In this document: positions 39,469 through 48,883 of the stretch, piece after piece
How positions within the stretch are numbered: position 1 is the first letter of the stretch
Layout of the letters: each line of letters opens with the position of its first letter
Origin: Shewanella sp. NFH-SH190041
GTDB taxonomy: Bacteria > Pseudomonadota > Gammaproteobacteria > Enterobacterales > Shewanellaceae
Direction: 5' to 3'
Length of the DNA stretch: 64,000 nucleotides
Assembly: GCF_024363255.1 (NCBI RefSeq)
Contig: NZ_AP026070.1
Span: forward strand, 1,364,001-1,428,000
The notes under the pieces: model-generated
Databases searched by the model: none
Told to the model about the DNA's origin: nothing
The model's input: only the letters and a program-made list of their open reading frames with translations
Made by a program: the position numbers and the translations under genes

Positions 39469-39496
39469 GGCTCAATAGCTACAGTGCTGTTGAGCC
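39469..39496 (+). repeat. 11-bp hairpin in the fdhB-fdhC gap
   Basis: GGCTCAATAGC and GCTGTTGAGCC pair over 11 bp (one G-T) around a 6-base loop. No T-tract follows. A smaller AGCAC/GTGCT hairpin lies just before it (39442-39457). It could be a processing or attenuation site that tunes fdhC relative to fdhAB. Confidence 0.55.
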
Positions 39497-39692
39497 GGAC
39501 AAGTCTGCTTTTTACTGTAAAGTGCGGCTGTCTTAACCGTATCTCGCTTGTGGCTGTTCTGATGGTGAGTTGTGGGTTGCTGACCATTGGGGGGATGCAG
39601 CGTCATGATCAGGACATTGCTCTTGGGTGGGATGTGTAAGGCACGATGAGGCAGATTTTCAGCGCTAGCCGTGTGCGGGCAAAACGCATTGA

Positions 39693-39713
39693 TCACAGCC
39701 CGGTGGGCTGTGA
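39693..39713 (+). repeat. 9-bp hairpin abutting the fdhC ribosome site
   Basis: TCACAGCCC and GGGCTGTGA form a perfect 9-bp stem with a 3-base loop that ends at the base before the AGAGGA ribosome site of fdhC. It could influence ribosome access to fdhC. Confidence 0.6.
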
Positions 39714-39726
39714 CAGAGGATATCCC

Positions 39727-40707
39727 ATGAACAAATTGTTCAAACTGCTTGGTTTGACCATGGCGCTGTTTTTTGCCGCCATGAGTTTTGCCAATGCTGC
39801 TGAACCTGCGCCGACCGGTGAGCCAGGCAATGCCCAGTTATGGGCTGAGCTGCATGCCGGCGCGACAGGTTTTACTGTATCCCAGAGTGAATTTCATAAG
39901 CAGCCGATTAATGTTTATGATCTTCACGTTCTGGACTTCAGAGCACACTGGTTGGCCCCAGGGTTAGTATTGGCACTGTTTGGTATGATTACCCTGTTTA
40001 TCGTCTTTATTAAGATAAACGGTATCTCCAAGGTGCATAACGGTTTTTCTGGCAAGATGGTTTACCGTTGGTCTAAGGCTGATCTGTTCAGTCACTGGCT
40101 GGGTGCGATTCCTTGCTTACTACTGATCCTGACCGGTCTGGTGATTTTGGCTGGGCGTTTCTTCGTCAAGCCTTATCTGGATCAAGGGGTATGGGGCTCA
40201 CTGGTGTATGCCGCCAAGTTCACCCATAACACAGTTGCGCTGCCATTTTTCTTTGGTTGGGCGCTGATGACACTGCGCTGGGCGAAAAAACAGCTGCCAA
40301 AATCATATGATCTGAAATGGTTTATGATGGCTGGCGGTTACATTAATTTCGGGCCGTTCAAAGGTAAGCACCCAGACTCTGGCTTTGCTAATGCCGGTGA
40401 AAAACTCTGGTTCTGGACCTTTGCATTGTTTGGGCTGGTGATTGCTGTGACCGGCATGATTCTGCTGTTCCCGAACCTGCTGCACCCAAGCCGGACTGTG
40501 AGTCTGTATGCTCTGATCCTGCATGGCATCAGTGCCATTATTCTGTGTGCCTTTGCTGTGGTGCATATCTTTATGGCTACGGCTATGTCTGAAGGCGGTA
40601 TGGAATGTATGTTGTCTGGCTACTGTGATGAAAACTGGGCCACGCAGCACCACAACCTGTGGTTTGATGAAATTAAAGCCAATGGTACGCTGAAATACCG
40701 AGAGTAA
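39727..40707 (+). CDS. fdhC: Formate dehydrogenase cytochrome b subunit
   Basis: A 326-residue membrane subunit that takes electrons from FdhB to the quinone pool. An N-terminal signal peptide (FAAMSFANA-A) precedes about 80 periplasmic residues, then four membrane helices with histidines in DLFSHWLG, KFTHNTV and LILHGISAI/VVHIFMAT that can ligate two b hemes. I start at the ATG at 39727 with a GAGG ribosome site; upstream in-frame codons have no signal-like character. The 298-bp gap before it holds three hairpins. A strong terminator follows. Confidence 0.93.
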   Translation: MNKLFKLLGLTMALFFAAMSFANAAEPAPTGEPGNAQLWAELHAGATGFTVSQSEFHKQPINVYDLHVLDFRAHWLAPGLVLALFGMITLFIVFIKINGISKVHNGFSGKMVYRWSKADLFSHWLGAIPCLLLILTGLVILAGRFFVKPYLDQGVWGSLVYAAKFTHNTVALPFFFGWALMTLRWAKKQLPKSYDLKWFMMAGGYINFGPFKGKHPDSGFANAGEKLWFWTFALFGLVIAVTGMILLFPNLLHPSRTVSLYALILHGISAIILCAFAVVHIFMATAMSEGGMECMLSGYCDENWATQHHNLWFDEIKANGTLKYRE

Positions 40708-40799
40708 TCAGTTTTTGTAACTTGAACGATTCATTATCTCGTTGTCAGTGTGTTGGCGAAAGCCAATGCCAGTTTGTTAACTAAGACTAGTGAATAGGC

Positions 40800-40832
40800 A
40801 GGATCTGCATGCAACATGCAGATCCTTTTTTA
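40800..40832 (+). terminator. Rho-independent terminator of the fdh operon
   Basis: AGGATCTGCATG and CATGCAGATCCT form a perfect 12-bp stem with a 3-base loop, followed by a run of T. Confidence 0.95.
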
Positions 40833-41189
40833 TTGGCTGTGATACGTGGCGGTATAAGGCTGACTGACAAGATCACCAGCTTGAATGACGAGAAGAGGAG
40901 TTAGGTGACGAACACATTTAGTAAACTGATCCGGCTAGAAAGTTGGGTGTTTTTATCGGCTGGCTCAGCATATTTTTGTCGGGCTCTGATTTGCCACCTC
41001 CGATTGGTTTTTATCAGGTGGTATTATTAACGGCTTTATTAGCATTGGTACAGCGTCGATACTTGATGTTTTTATTGCCGCGATTAGTATAGGGCGGTTT
41101 TTTCTTACTAATACTGGACTGTTTTTAGCTGTTGGCTTATTGCTTGGTTTGATAACCGGAGTGTTAGGGCAATATGAGTCAGCTTGAAT

Positions 41190-42266
41190 TCAGATAATAA
41201 GTGCACCACTCATGGTTAAACGGTAAGAAGAGATCAACTGCCTGTAGGTGGTACTCTATCGTCGCCAAACAAATAGAAGTCATTACCATGAGTTACAAGC
41301 AGTTGATCGAAGGGCAACGATACCAGATCGAAGCCTACCTACGCGAGGGCTTCAGCTATCGAGCAATCGGCAAACGCTTAAAAGTGAGCCACAGCACGGT
41401 GAGTAGAGAGGTTCGTCGTAACCGTATTCGTGACAATCATTATTTGCCTGAAGTTGCACAGGCCAAGACAGTTAAGCGCCGCTGCCAGGCTGCCAAAAAT
41501 CGAGTGTCTGTAACGACCGTCACTTTCGTTGAGTTCGGACTGAAGCAAAAGTGGAGTCCAGAACAAATCGCGGGCGTAGGTCAACTTATCGGTTACCCTG
41601 TCAGTCATGCATGGATTTATGGCTTTGTTCAGCAGGACAAGCAGCGTGGCGGAAAGCTCTATAAAGCGCTGAGACGCGGTCATCGTAAATACCGCAAAGG
41701 CTGTCGTGCGAAACGGGTTATCATTCCAAATCGCATAGGTATTGAACACCGGCCGGCAGTTGTCGACGAAAAAGCACGATTAGGTGATTGGGAAGCCGAT
41801 ACGGTGTTGGGAAAACAAGGCACTGGCGCTATAGTCAGTTTGGTTGAACGCAAAAGCAAACTGTATCTAATCCGTAAAGTGCCCGCCAAAAGCGCAGCCG
41901 ATGTGAGCCGAGCCATGATAGGCATGCTTTGGCGGTATCGCAGTCACGTTCACACTATCACAGCGGACAATGGCAGCGAGTTCTGTGACCATCAAAAGGT
42001 TGCACAAGCACTGAAGGTAGATATCTATTTCGCCAACCCATACTCATCATGGGAACGTGGGTTGAATGAGAATTTCAATGGTCTGTTGCGGCAGTATATC
42101 CGCAAGGGAACTGATTTACGCACGGTAACGGATAAGCAAATTGCTGACATCGAACGAGCACTTAACTCACGTCCGAGAAAGTGCCTTGGTTTCAAACAGC
42201 CTGCTGTAGTATTCGATGAATTACGAAAAGCAGCTTAATGAAGCGAGTGGTGCACTTCGGGGTTGA
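41190..42266 (+). mobile_element. IS30-family insertion sequence, copy A (1077 bp)
   Basis: The ends share AAGTGCACCACTC, with outer TTCA/TGAA bases. The element equals in length the copy at 58445-59521, in opposite orientation. Target duplication is only 2-3 bp and cannot be fixed exactly. The bases just left of it (AGCTTGAAT) also occur next to copy B, hinting at a preferred target. Confidence 0.88.
41288..42238 (+). CDS. IS30-family transposase, copy A
   Basis: A 316-residue transposase. The N-terminal helix-turn-helix domain reads YRAIGKRLKVSHSTVSREVRR, as in IS30, and the DDE domain includes DWEADTVLG, ITADNGSEF and the final NENFNGLLRQYIRKG. I use the ATG at 41288 (MSYKQL); upstream codons come from the IS end. 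It differs from copy B by a few percent, so the two copies are not from the same very recent event. Confidence 0.93.
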   Translation: MSYKQLIEGQRYQIEAYLREGFSYRAIGKRLKVSHSTVSREVRRNRIRDNHYLPEVAQAKTVKRRCQAAKNRVSVTTVTFVEFGLKQKWSPEQIAGVGQLIGYPVSHAWIYGFVQQDKQRGGKLYKALRRGHRKYRKGCRAKRVIIPNRIGIEHRPAVVDEKARLGDWEADTVLGKQGTGAIVSLVERKSKLYLIRKVPAKSAADVSRAMIGMLWRYRSHVHTITADNGSEFCDHQKVAQALKVDIYFANPYSSWERGLNENFNGLLRQYIRKGTDLRTVTDKQIADIERALNSRPRKCLGFKQPAVVFDELRKAA

Positions 42267-42646
42267 ATGCGCGAGTATCACAATGGGTAATTTGGCTTGG
42301 GGTTATCGTATCCGTGAGTACAATTTATGGGATATTATTTGGCTTGGTTAATCAATGGTTGGTAAATCGAAATAGTAATCGTATAGATAAAGATATGTTT
42401 TAGTACGTATATGTATTATTACCACTGATGAAACACGCAATTTAGTATCTTATTTTATTGACCTTATTTTGATTATATGCATATAGGTTGTATTTTGTTC
42501 TAGCAATAAATATGTTGCTTAATAATTGTACGTATACTTGTCGTTTAGTTATCTTCAAAATGGATAAGAGTATATATAATATAATTTATGTTATAGTAAC
42601 AAACTATATTATTGAAAGTTATTAATTTTCTTATTCAGGCTTATTG
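42267..42646. other. AT-rich gap before the first chemoreceptor
   Basis: The first 137 bp belong to the decayed membrane-protein gene; the remaining about 240 bp are strongly AT-rich, with no gene or clear promoter match seen. Confidence 0.5.
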
Positions 42647-44230
42647 ATGATTAAAAATACCAAGACCAGTTTGCTGATGGCTTTTCCAGCAATGCTAGCC
42701 AGTATATTAATGATTGTAATTGGAGTGTACGCTTATACTGCATTTAACAAGATGGATGCGACTACGAAGCAATTAGTGAATAATAGTGAGGTTGCAGATG
42801 TCTTCAGTCATACTCGTAAGGAATTTTTTCAGCTTAGGCTTGGTACGTTAAAACATAATGAAAAAGAAATTCAAAAACGTAAACGCGTTATCAGCAAAGC
42901 ATTGTCTGAATTAAATAGTCTTGATATTAGTTTTCTTGATGATAAGCAAAGTATTATCTCCAGTTTGCTGCCGGATATTGATCGATATATTGCAATGTAT
43001 CGGGAAGAAGAACGTTTAGCTCTGTCAACCAATACCATTGGAGAGGTAACTGCGGAGCGAAATTTATTCGGCAAAAAAATTAGTGGCAGAATTACGCAAC
43101 TGGTATTGGCGGTAAATAATCACAGTCATCATTTAGGCAGTCAGACAACAGACTCTATTCACCAAGTAAAAATTAATATTATTACGCTTATTATCATAGC
43201 AACACTGCTGTCAGTGATGACTGCATTATGGATGAGTAAACGGTTACTGCATATTATTAATCGAGTAAAGTGTGTGATGGAAAAGCTTGCCCGGGGTGAG
43301 TTAACTGAGCAAACTAACATTGATGGCAGTAATGAACTTTATGCACTTGCGGCAGATATTGATAAAGTTATCGTATATATGCGGCGTATGATGTCAGATA
43401 TCAGCAATGCAACCGCTCAGATGGCCTCACAAATTAGTCAGTTAAATAATCAGTCCAATGCCAATTCTAGAGCACTGGAAGCGCATACTGTTGAAACTGA
43501 TCAAGTTGCTGCGGCAATGTCGCAGATGAATGCTGCGACTCACAATGTTGCCCGTGATGCGAATACCTCAGCGCAATATACTCAACGAGCTAATGAACAG
43601 GCCCAACGTTCAAGGGAATCCGTGGAGCAAGCAACGAATACCGTTGCCGCTTTGGTTCGAGAGGTGGATTCTGCAGCGGCAACGATTGCTCATATTAACC
43701 AAGATACCCAGCAGATCGCTTCTATTTTGGGGGTCATTGGTGATATTGCTGAACAGACTAATTTGTTGGCATTGAATGCGGCCATAGAAGCAGCAAGAGC
43801 TGGGGAACAGGGACGAGGGTTTGCTGTTGTGGCTGATGAGGTGCGGGCGCTGGCAGGCAGAACTCAGGCTTACACATCAGAAATTGATACTATGTTGTCA
43901 CAACTGCGTCGAGGTGCTGATAGTGCTGTATCTGCCATGGAGAATACTCGACAGAGTTGTCAGGAGGCGGCTAAAACGACCTCAGTCGTCACAGAGACGC
44001 TGGCTGAACTGAATAACTCTGTATTTGATATAAATGGATTGAGTAATCAAATTGCGGCGGCTGTAGATGAGCAGAGTGCAGTATCTGAAGAGGTGAATTG
44101 TAATTTGTCTCGCATCCGGGAGATGGTTAATGAGTTTAGTGACAGTAGCCAGATCACATTAGCCAGTACTTGTTCATTGGCTGAGACCAGGGAGCAACTT
44201 TCTTCAATGGTTTCCCATTTTAAACTGTAA
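42647..44230 (+). CDS. Methyl-accepting chemotaxis protein 1
   Basis: A 527-residue chemoreceptor. One membrane helix near residues 10-30 and another near 180-200 enclose a helical periplasmic sensor of about 150 residues, followed by a HAMP domain and a long cytoplasmic coiled coil. The signalling tip contains [18 protein letters not shown] and [12 protein letters not shown], which bind CheA and CheW. I choose the ATG at 42647; a TTG three bases before is less likely. No CheR-binding pentapeptide is at the C-terminus. Ligand unknown. Confidence 0.93.
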   Translation: MIKNTKTSLLMAFPAMLASILMIVIGVYAYTAFNKMDATTKQLVNNSEVADVFSHTRKEFFQLRLGTLKHNEKEIQKRKRVISKALSELNSLDISFLDDKQSIISSLLPDIDRYIAMYREEERLALSTNTIGEVTAERNLFGKKISGRITQLVLAVNNHSHHLGSQTTDSIHQVKINIITLIIIATLLSVMTALWMSKRLLHIINRVKCVMEKLARGELTEQTNIDGSNELYALAADIDKVIVYMRRMMSDISNATAQMASQISQLNNQSNANSRALEAHTVETDQVAAAMSQMNAATHNVARDANTSAQYTQRANEQAQRSRESVEQATNTVAALVREVDSAAATIAHINQDTQQIASILGVIGDIAEQTNLLALNAAIEAARAGEQGRGFAVVADEVRALAGRTQAYTSEIDTMLSQLRRGADSAVSAMENTRQSCQEAAKTTSVVTETLAELNNSVFDINGLSNQIAAAVDEQSAVSEEVNCNLSRIREMVNEFSDSSQITLASTCSLAETREQLSSMVSHFKL

Positions 44231-44240
44231 AAAATTTTTA

Positions 44241-44272
44241 TTTATCTACCGACATTTTTGTCGGTAGATAAA
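44241..44272. terminator. Hairpin terminator after chemoreceptor 1
   Basis: TTTATCTACCGACA and TGTCGGTAGATAAA form a perfect 14-bp stem with a TTTT loop. An A/T-rich tract precedes it but no long T-run follows on the plus strand. The rest of the 341-bp gap is AT-rich and featureless. Confidence 0.65.
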
Positions 44273-44571
44273 CGCTAACGCTATTCTTAATAAGATAATT
44301 TAATACTGGCATTATAAATAAATTCTATAGTGGTAAGGTTCATTATAAAGCGATAGTCGCGTTCTACGGTATTACAGTTTTTATTAATTTATATCTGAGT
44401 AAAAAAGTAACACGTATACTATTTATTATGAATATAGCGATTGATTTATGAATTCATTATATCTATAGAGTGAAAAACTATTAATATCTCTAATGTGTTT
44501 CAGTTCACAATTTAATCGTTGCACATAAAATATGCTTTTTTACACCAAGACATATTTTATCTACCCTCACT

Positions 44572-46038
44572 ATGAAATTATCAGTTATTGCATCTTTGCT
44601 TTCTATTTTATATTTGCCTGCAGTATTTTCTTGCACAACTATTCTCGTTGGTGATAAAGCAACAGCGGATGGCAGTTATATTATTGCGCGTAATGCTGAT
44701 CACAGTGCGTTGACTAATCAGCATTATTTCCATCATCCTCGAATTGATAATGCTTCCGGGAAATTTAAATCTAGCTTTAATGATTTCACTTATCCGGTCC
44801 CTAAAACCAGTTTGGCTTATGACAGTTTTGCTAAAGCAATGACTCATGATCATTCTTGGGGCTCTGCAGGCTTTAACGAAGCCGGCGTTGGGATGACTGC
44901 CACTGAAACTATTTTCAATAATCCAGCGGTATTGAAAATTGACCCCTATGTCGAGAATACCGGTATTAATGAAGATTCGATTATCAATGTGATTTTACCT
45001 AGAGCTAAAACAGCCAAAGAAGGTGTAGAAATTCTGGGTAAGATTATTGAAGATCGCGGTGCAGCTGAAGGGTTTGGTGTTGCTTTTGTTGATCCGGATG
45101 GGATTTGGTACTTAGAGACAGCCAGCGGACATCAGTGGATGGCCACTAAATTAAATAGTGAGGATTGTTTTGTCTCTGCAAACCAAGGGCGATTGCAGCA
45201 ATATGATCCCAAAGACACGGCTCACTATTTGGCAAGTCCTGATCTTATCCGTTTTGCCGAGCAACATGGATTATATAATCCACAGCAGGATGGCGTATTT
45301 GATTTTCATAAAGTCTACTCTAAAGATGATAAAACAGATGTGAGATATAATTATCCACGAGTATTACGTCTACAGCATCAATACAATCCTCACTTAACCA
45401 CAGTGTTGAGCGAACCAATGGCATTTCCGGTATTTACTAAACCGGAGAAGTTATTGACTGTGGATGATATTAAAGCAGGGTTAAGAGATCATTATCAGGG
45501 CACTAAAGATGATCCTTATGCAGAAAAAGATCCTTATGCACCTAAACGGCCTATTTCTGTATTCCGTACCTATGAATCGAATATTTTACAGGTAAGACCG
45601 GAATTACCTCAGGCGATTGGTGAGGTGACTTATATTGGTTGGGGAATGACAGCGCTGACACCTTATATTCCATTTTATGAAGGTGCGAAAATTCCACATA
45701 TCTTCCGTGAGGGGGGCAATAGTGCGGATGAACACTCAGCCTTCTGGCAATTACGTACTGTGCAGACGTTGGCCATGGTAGATTACAAGCAATTTGCGCC
45801 AATTGTGCAGTCTGCTTATCAAAAAATGGAGCAAGAGCAGGCGCAGTTGATGCATAAAACTGAGCAGGAATATTTAGCACTTTATAAGAAAGATCCAAAA
45901 GCTGCCCAGAAATTGCTGGATGATTTTGAAATCACTATTGCCAACCAGACCATGGCAACAGCGAAAAAGCTACAACTGGAATTAATTACCAAGCTGACAG
46001 CAGATATTGATCATAAATATCATTTTGCCGGTGCATAG
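44572..46038 (+). CDS. Secreted peptidase family C69 dipeptidase
   Basis: An Ntn-hydrolase of 488 residues. A signal peptide of 20 residues (LYLPAVFS) is followed at once by Cys21 in CTTILVGDKATADGS, the family's nucleophile exposed by cleavage, with IIARNADHS as the next conserved block. C69 enzymes hydrolyse dipeptides. Here secretion to the periplasm and N-terminal activation would coincide. No clear ribosome site is seen before the ATG, and no neighbours share its strand within 300 bp. It ends at a terminator partly built by a MITE fragment. Confidence 0.9.
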   Translation: MKLSVIASLLSILYLPAVFSCTTILVGDKATADGSYIIARNADHSALTNQHYFHHPRIDNASGKFKSSFNDFTYPVPKTSLAYDSFAKAMTHDHSWGSAGFNEAGVGMTATETIFNNPAVLKIDPYVENTGINEDSIINVILPRAKTAKEGVEILGKIIEDRGAAEGFGVAFVDPDGIWYLETASGHQWMATKLNSEDCFVSANQGRLQQYDPKDTAHYLASPDLIRFAEQHGLYNPQQDGVFDFHKVYSKDDKTDVRYNYPRVLRLQHQYNPHLTTVLSEPMAFPVFTKPEKLLTVDDIKAGLRDHYQGTKDDPYAEKDPYAPKRPISVFRTYESNILQVRPELPQAIGEVTYIGWGMTALTPYIPFYEGAKIPHIFREGGNSADEHSAFWQLRTVQTLAMVDYKQFAPIVQSAYQKMEQEQAQLMHKTEQEYLALYKKDPKAAQKLLDDFEITIANQTMATAKKLQLELITKLTADIDHKYHFAGA

Positions 46039-46057
46039 TCGGTTAGTGTAAGCAGAT

Positions 46058-46084
46058 AAAAGCCCCGATATGATGGGGCTTTTA
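46058..46084 (+). terminator. Terminator of the dipeptidase gene
   Basis: AAAAGCCCC and GGGGCTTTT form a 9-bp stem around an 8-base loop. The right arm overlaps the first bases that match the MITE interior (CTTTTA), so the MITE fragment appears to contribute to this terminator. Confidence 0.85.
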
Positions 46085-46227
46085 TCTGAACTCTACGGGC
46101 AGCGTTTGAGGATGCTGTCTACTGTGTTATCGGTTTATCCGGTAGTGCGACTACCTATCAAAGACCCGGCCTTGTATAAAGCACTCTCAAATCGCGGCAA
46201 AAACAAACTCGCAAGGTCAGTAGCCCC
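46079..46227 (+). mobile_element. MITE-like element, 5'-truncated copy 3
   Basis: About 149 bp align with the 3' part of the copy at 27358-27616, from CTTTTATCTGAA through GGGCAGCGTTTGAGG and CCTTGTATAAAG to a degraded right end GGTCAGTAGCCCC. It is the most diverged copy. It ends 6 bp from the stop codon of the convergent chemoreceptor. Confidence 0.8.
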
Positions 46228-46233
46228 TCGGGC

Positions 46234-47865
46234 TCAGGCCAGTCTGAAATTGGCCATGGCTTGCTGTAATGAGCCCGCAATCTCGGTCAGTTCATGGCAA
46301 GCTTTGACGGTTTGTTGCGAGCCTTTTGCAACAGTTTGCGATGCTGTATGAATATTACTGATATTACGATTTAATTCTTCAGCAACACAATCTTGTTGAT
46401 TACAGGCACTGGCAATCTGGATACCTGTATCAGTTACCTCAGTTATCCCTTGCTGAATACTTAAAATTAAACTTTGCGCTTGGTGAGCCTGTTCAACACA
46501 TTGTTGAATACTGACACGACAATGATCGGTGGCATCTTTTGTGTCTTGGCTACTTTGCTGCAGTTTTTCAATGATTGAGGTGATTTCCCCGGTTGATTCA
46601 TGGGTACGTCCAGCCAGTGTCCGCACTTCATCGGCCACCACGGCAAATCCCCTGCCTGACTCGCCGGCGCGGGCCGCTTCAATGGCTGCATTTAGCGCTA
46701 GTAGGTTAGTTTGCTCAGCAATGCCGCGGATTACATCGACAACAACATCAATTTGCTTTGATTGATGTGCGAGTTCATCCACTTTATTACCTGTTTGGCT
46801 GATGACTGATGCGACCTCACCAATCGCTGCGACCATGGATTCAATGTACTTGACACCCTGATAGGATTGGCTATTGACCTGTTCAGTCTGCTCTGCTGAA
46901 GTATCTGTGTTACGGGCAACATCACTGACGGCATTTTTCATTTCGGCCATTGCAGTAGCAATGTGTTGTAATTGAGCCTGTTGTTGTTGCATATCATTAG
47001 CAGAATGTCCGGAAATATTCGCAACAGAAGAAACGGAATGGTTCAATTGCGATACTGCGCCATTAATATTATTCACCAATTTACGCAGGTTATTGCGCAT
47101 AGTATCTGTGGCATCAGCGAGTTGACCTAACTCATCATCACCAATTAAATGACGGTTCAGTTGTTCTGTTAGATCGCCCTGGGAAATTGAATTGGCTTGG
47201 GATACGACTTGACGCAGTGGTTGGCAGATTAAGCGGGTCAGTACAAGGGTAATAATTACCATTAATACGAGTACTATGCCATTAAGTGAAACCGAGTAAT
47301 CATCCACTTTGGTTAGTGTAGATAAGATAGTGTCACGGTTGTTATCCAGCTTAGTATTAAGTTGGTTTACTAGGACTGTAACTGTGTGTTCAATATCGTG
47401 GAAACGTTTGCGAGAGTTACTGAGATAAAGGTAGGCATCATCTGTTTGCCCCTGATGAATAGAGGAAACCACGTTTTGGCTGACAGATTTATATTTTTCC
47501 CATAAGTCAGCAAGATGGTTGTAATCGTCAAGCTCTTGCTGCCCGGTGATAATTTGACTGTAGGCCTGGAGTTTTTGACTTATATCACTGATGTAACGAT
47601 CAATTTTTGTGATGCGATAATTAATATTGGCATTATTTTTTTCCACGAGTAAAACATATTGTGCCCGTCGCAGCAGGGCAATTTCGTCACGGATTGCATC
47701 GACTTGTTTTACTGCAGGCAAGGTTTGATCAGTGAAATTGATTAATTCTCCGTGGATAAAACCAAGAGATGCGTATACAAAACATCCAAAAAAAATATTG
47801 ATTACAGCAATGATGCCAAATGCTGCAGCAATTTTTGTCCGGATAGACAGGTTTTTAAAAAACAT
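46234..47865 (-). CDS. Methyl-accepting chemotaxis protein 2
   Basis: A 543-residue chemoreceptor with an N-terminal membrane helix, a helical sensor of the four-helix-bundle type ([21 protein letters not shown]), a second helix near residues 190-215, HAMP, and a signalling domain containing [19 protein letters not shown] and [15 protein letters not shown]. It is on the minus strand with its 3' end abutting a MITE fragment. No CheR pentapeptide is visible. The ligand is unknown. Confidence 0.94.
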   Translation of the reverse strand: MFFKNLSIRTKIAAAFGIIAVINIFFGCFVYASLGFIHGELINFTDQTLPAVKQVDAIRDEIALLRRAQYVLLVEKNNANINYRITKIDRYISDISQKLQAYSQIITGQQELDDYNHLADLWEKYKSVSQNVVSSIHQGQTDDAYLYLSNSRKRFHDIEHTVTVLVNQLNTKLDNNRDTILSTLTKVDDYSVSLNGIVLVLMVIITLVLTRLICQPLRQVVSQANSISQGDLTEQLNRHLIGDDELGQLADATDTMRNNLRKLVNNINGAVSQLNHSVSSVANISGHSANDMQQQQAQLQHIATAMAEMKNAVSDVARNTDTSAEQTEQVNSQSYQGVKYIESMVAAIGEVASVISQTGNKVDELAHQSKQIDVVVDVIRGIAEQTNLLALNAAIEAARAGESGRGFAVVADEVRTLAGRTHESTGEITSIIEKLQQSSQDTKDATDHCRVSIQQCVEQAHQAQSLILSIQQGITEVTDTGIQIASACNQQDCVAEELNRNISNIHTASQTVAKGSQQTVKACHELTEIAGSLQQAMANFRLA

Positions 47866-48883
47866 GGGGAACCTAAATATAATGACAAACAGCGAGGGTA
47901 TAAGGTGCGCTGCAAACCCGGCAATTATATGGAGATTATTTGGCAGGTAAATAAGATGTAGTGTTAAAATGCAACATATATATCTTTAGGGTTATATCAA
48001 TCTAATTAAAAATTTATTTTTGTTTTGTTTTGATGAATTTAGCTTGGCAAATTTAAATAATAAATGACCAGATGTAATGTTGATATTGCATTTAATTGGC
48101 GTATTTCTGTTTGAAATGTGATTGATAGTATTGGCTTTAGCACTGTTGAGGGATAAATAATATACGATCAATCAAGTAATATGGGCTTTATTTGTTCGCG
48201 TTTGTTGTTTTTATATACAGATTATTTTTATCTTTGATACTAAGAATGTTGATAATAACGCATAACTAAATTAGTGAATGATTAATAAATCAAAACTATA
48301 GCACTAAAACATATAATTATGCACTTATTATGACTGGTGGCTATCGGTATTGAATATATGAAATACAACATCTGACAAATGACATATCTATTAAATTAAT
48401 GCATATGCTTATATGGTGAATTGCAGGCTGGTTTTTATTTGATGTACAAAATCGCCCTTCATACTGTTTAGTCAGTTTGATTTTTCGCTGTCTAACTTCT
48501 TTTGGTCCAACCTCCCTTGACCTTGTGTCCTTGCGCATAGCTTTACTTCGGTATCGATAGTCTTAGCGAATTTTGAATAACTTGCAGCAATCTCACTTTG
48601 GTAATGTTCTAGACAAAAGGACCTATGTAACAAGTAAAACAGGTGTGTTTGTATCAATAAGCTGTTGTATTAGGCGGGGAAAAGAATTGACTAAGTGGAC
48701 TTTATGGGTCGTGCCAATGTGTTTTTTAAAGATACTTCACACTTGATTTGTTATTAATTTATTGTTTTTTAAAGGTATTTAGTTAAATATTAACTAATGT
48801 CAATTTTTTATTCATCCATGATTTACACTTGTATCTTTTTTGGCTAATATCGCCGCCTTTATTTTTGAGTCAGAGTGTAATTA
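47866..48883. other. 1.0-kb AT-rich divergent intergenic region
   Basis: It separates chemoreceptor 2 from the RCC1-like lipoprotein gene. I see no supported gene, RNA or repeat; both promoters should lie here. Confidence 0.5.

Larger units (their letters stand above)
40905..42403 (+). pseudogene. Decayed membrane-protein gene interrupted by an IS30 element
   Basis: A GTG at 40905 has a good GAGGAG ribosome site and starts LIRLESWVFLSAGSAYF, after which the frame breaks. Hydrophobic segments continue in other frames up to 41189, for example GRFFLTNTGLFLAVGLLLG. Beyond the IS30 copy, 42270-42403 encodes another hydrophobic run (QWVIWLGVIVSVSTIYGILFG) ending at TAG. Together these look like the remains of a small multi-helix membrane protein with frameshifts as well as the insertion. 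The family cannot be named. Confidence 0.5.
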
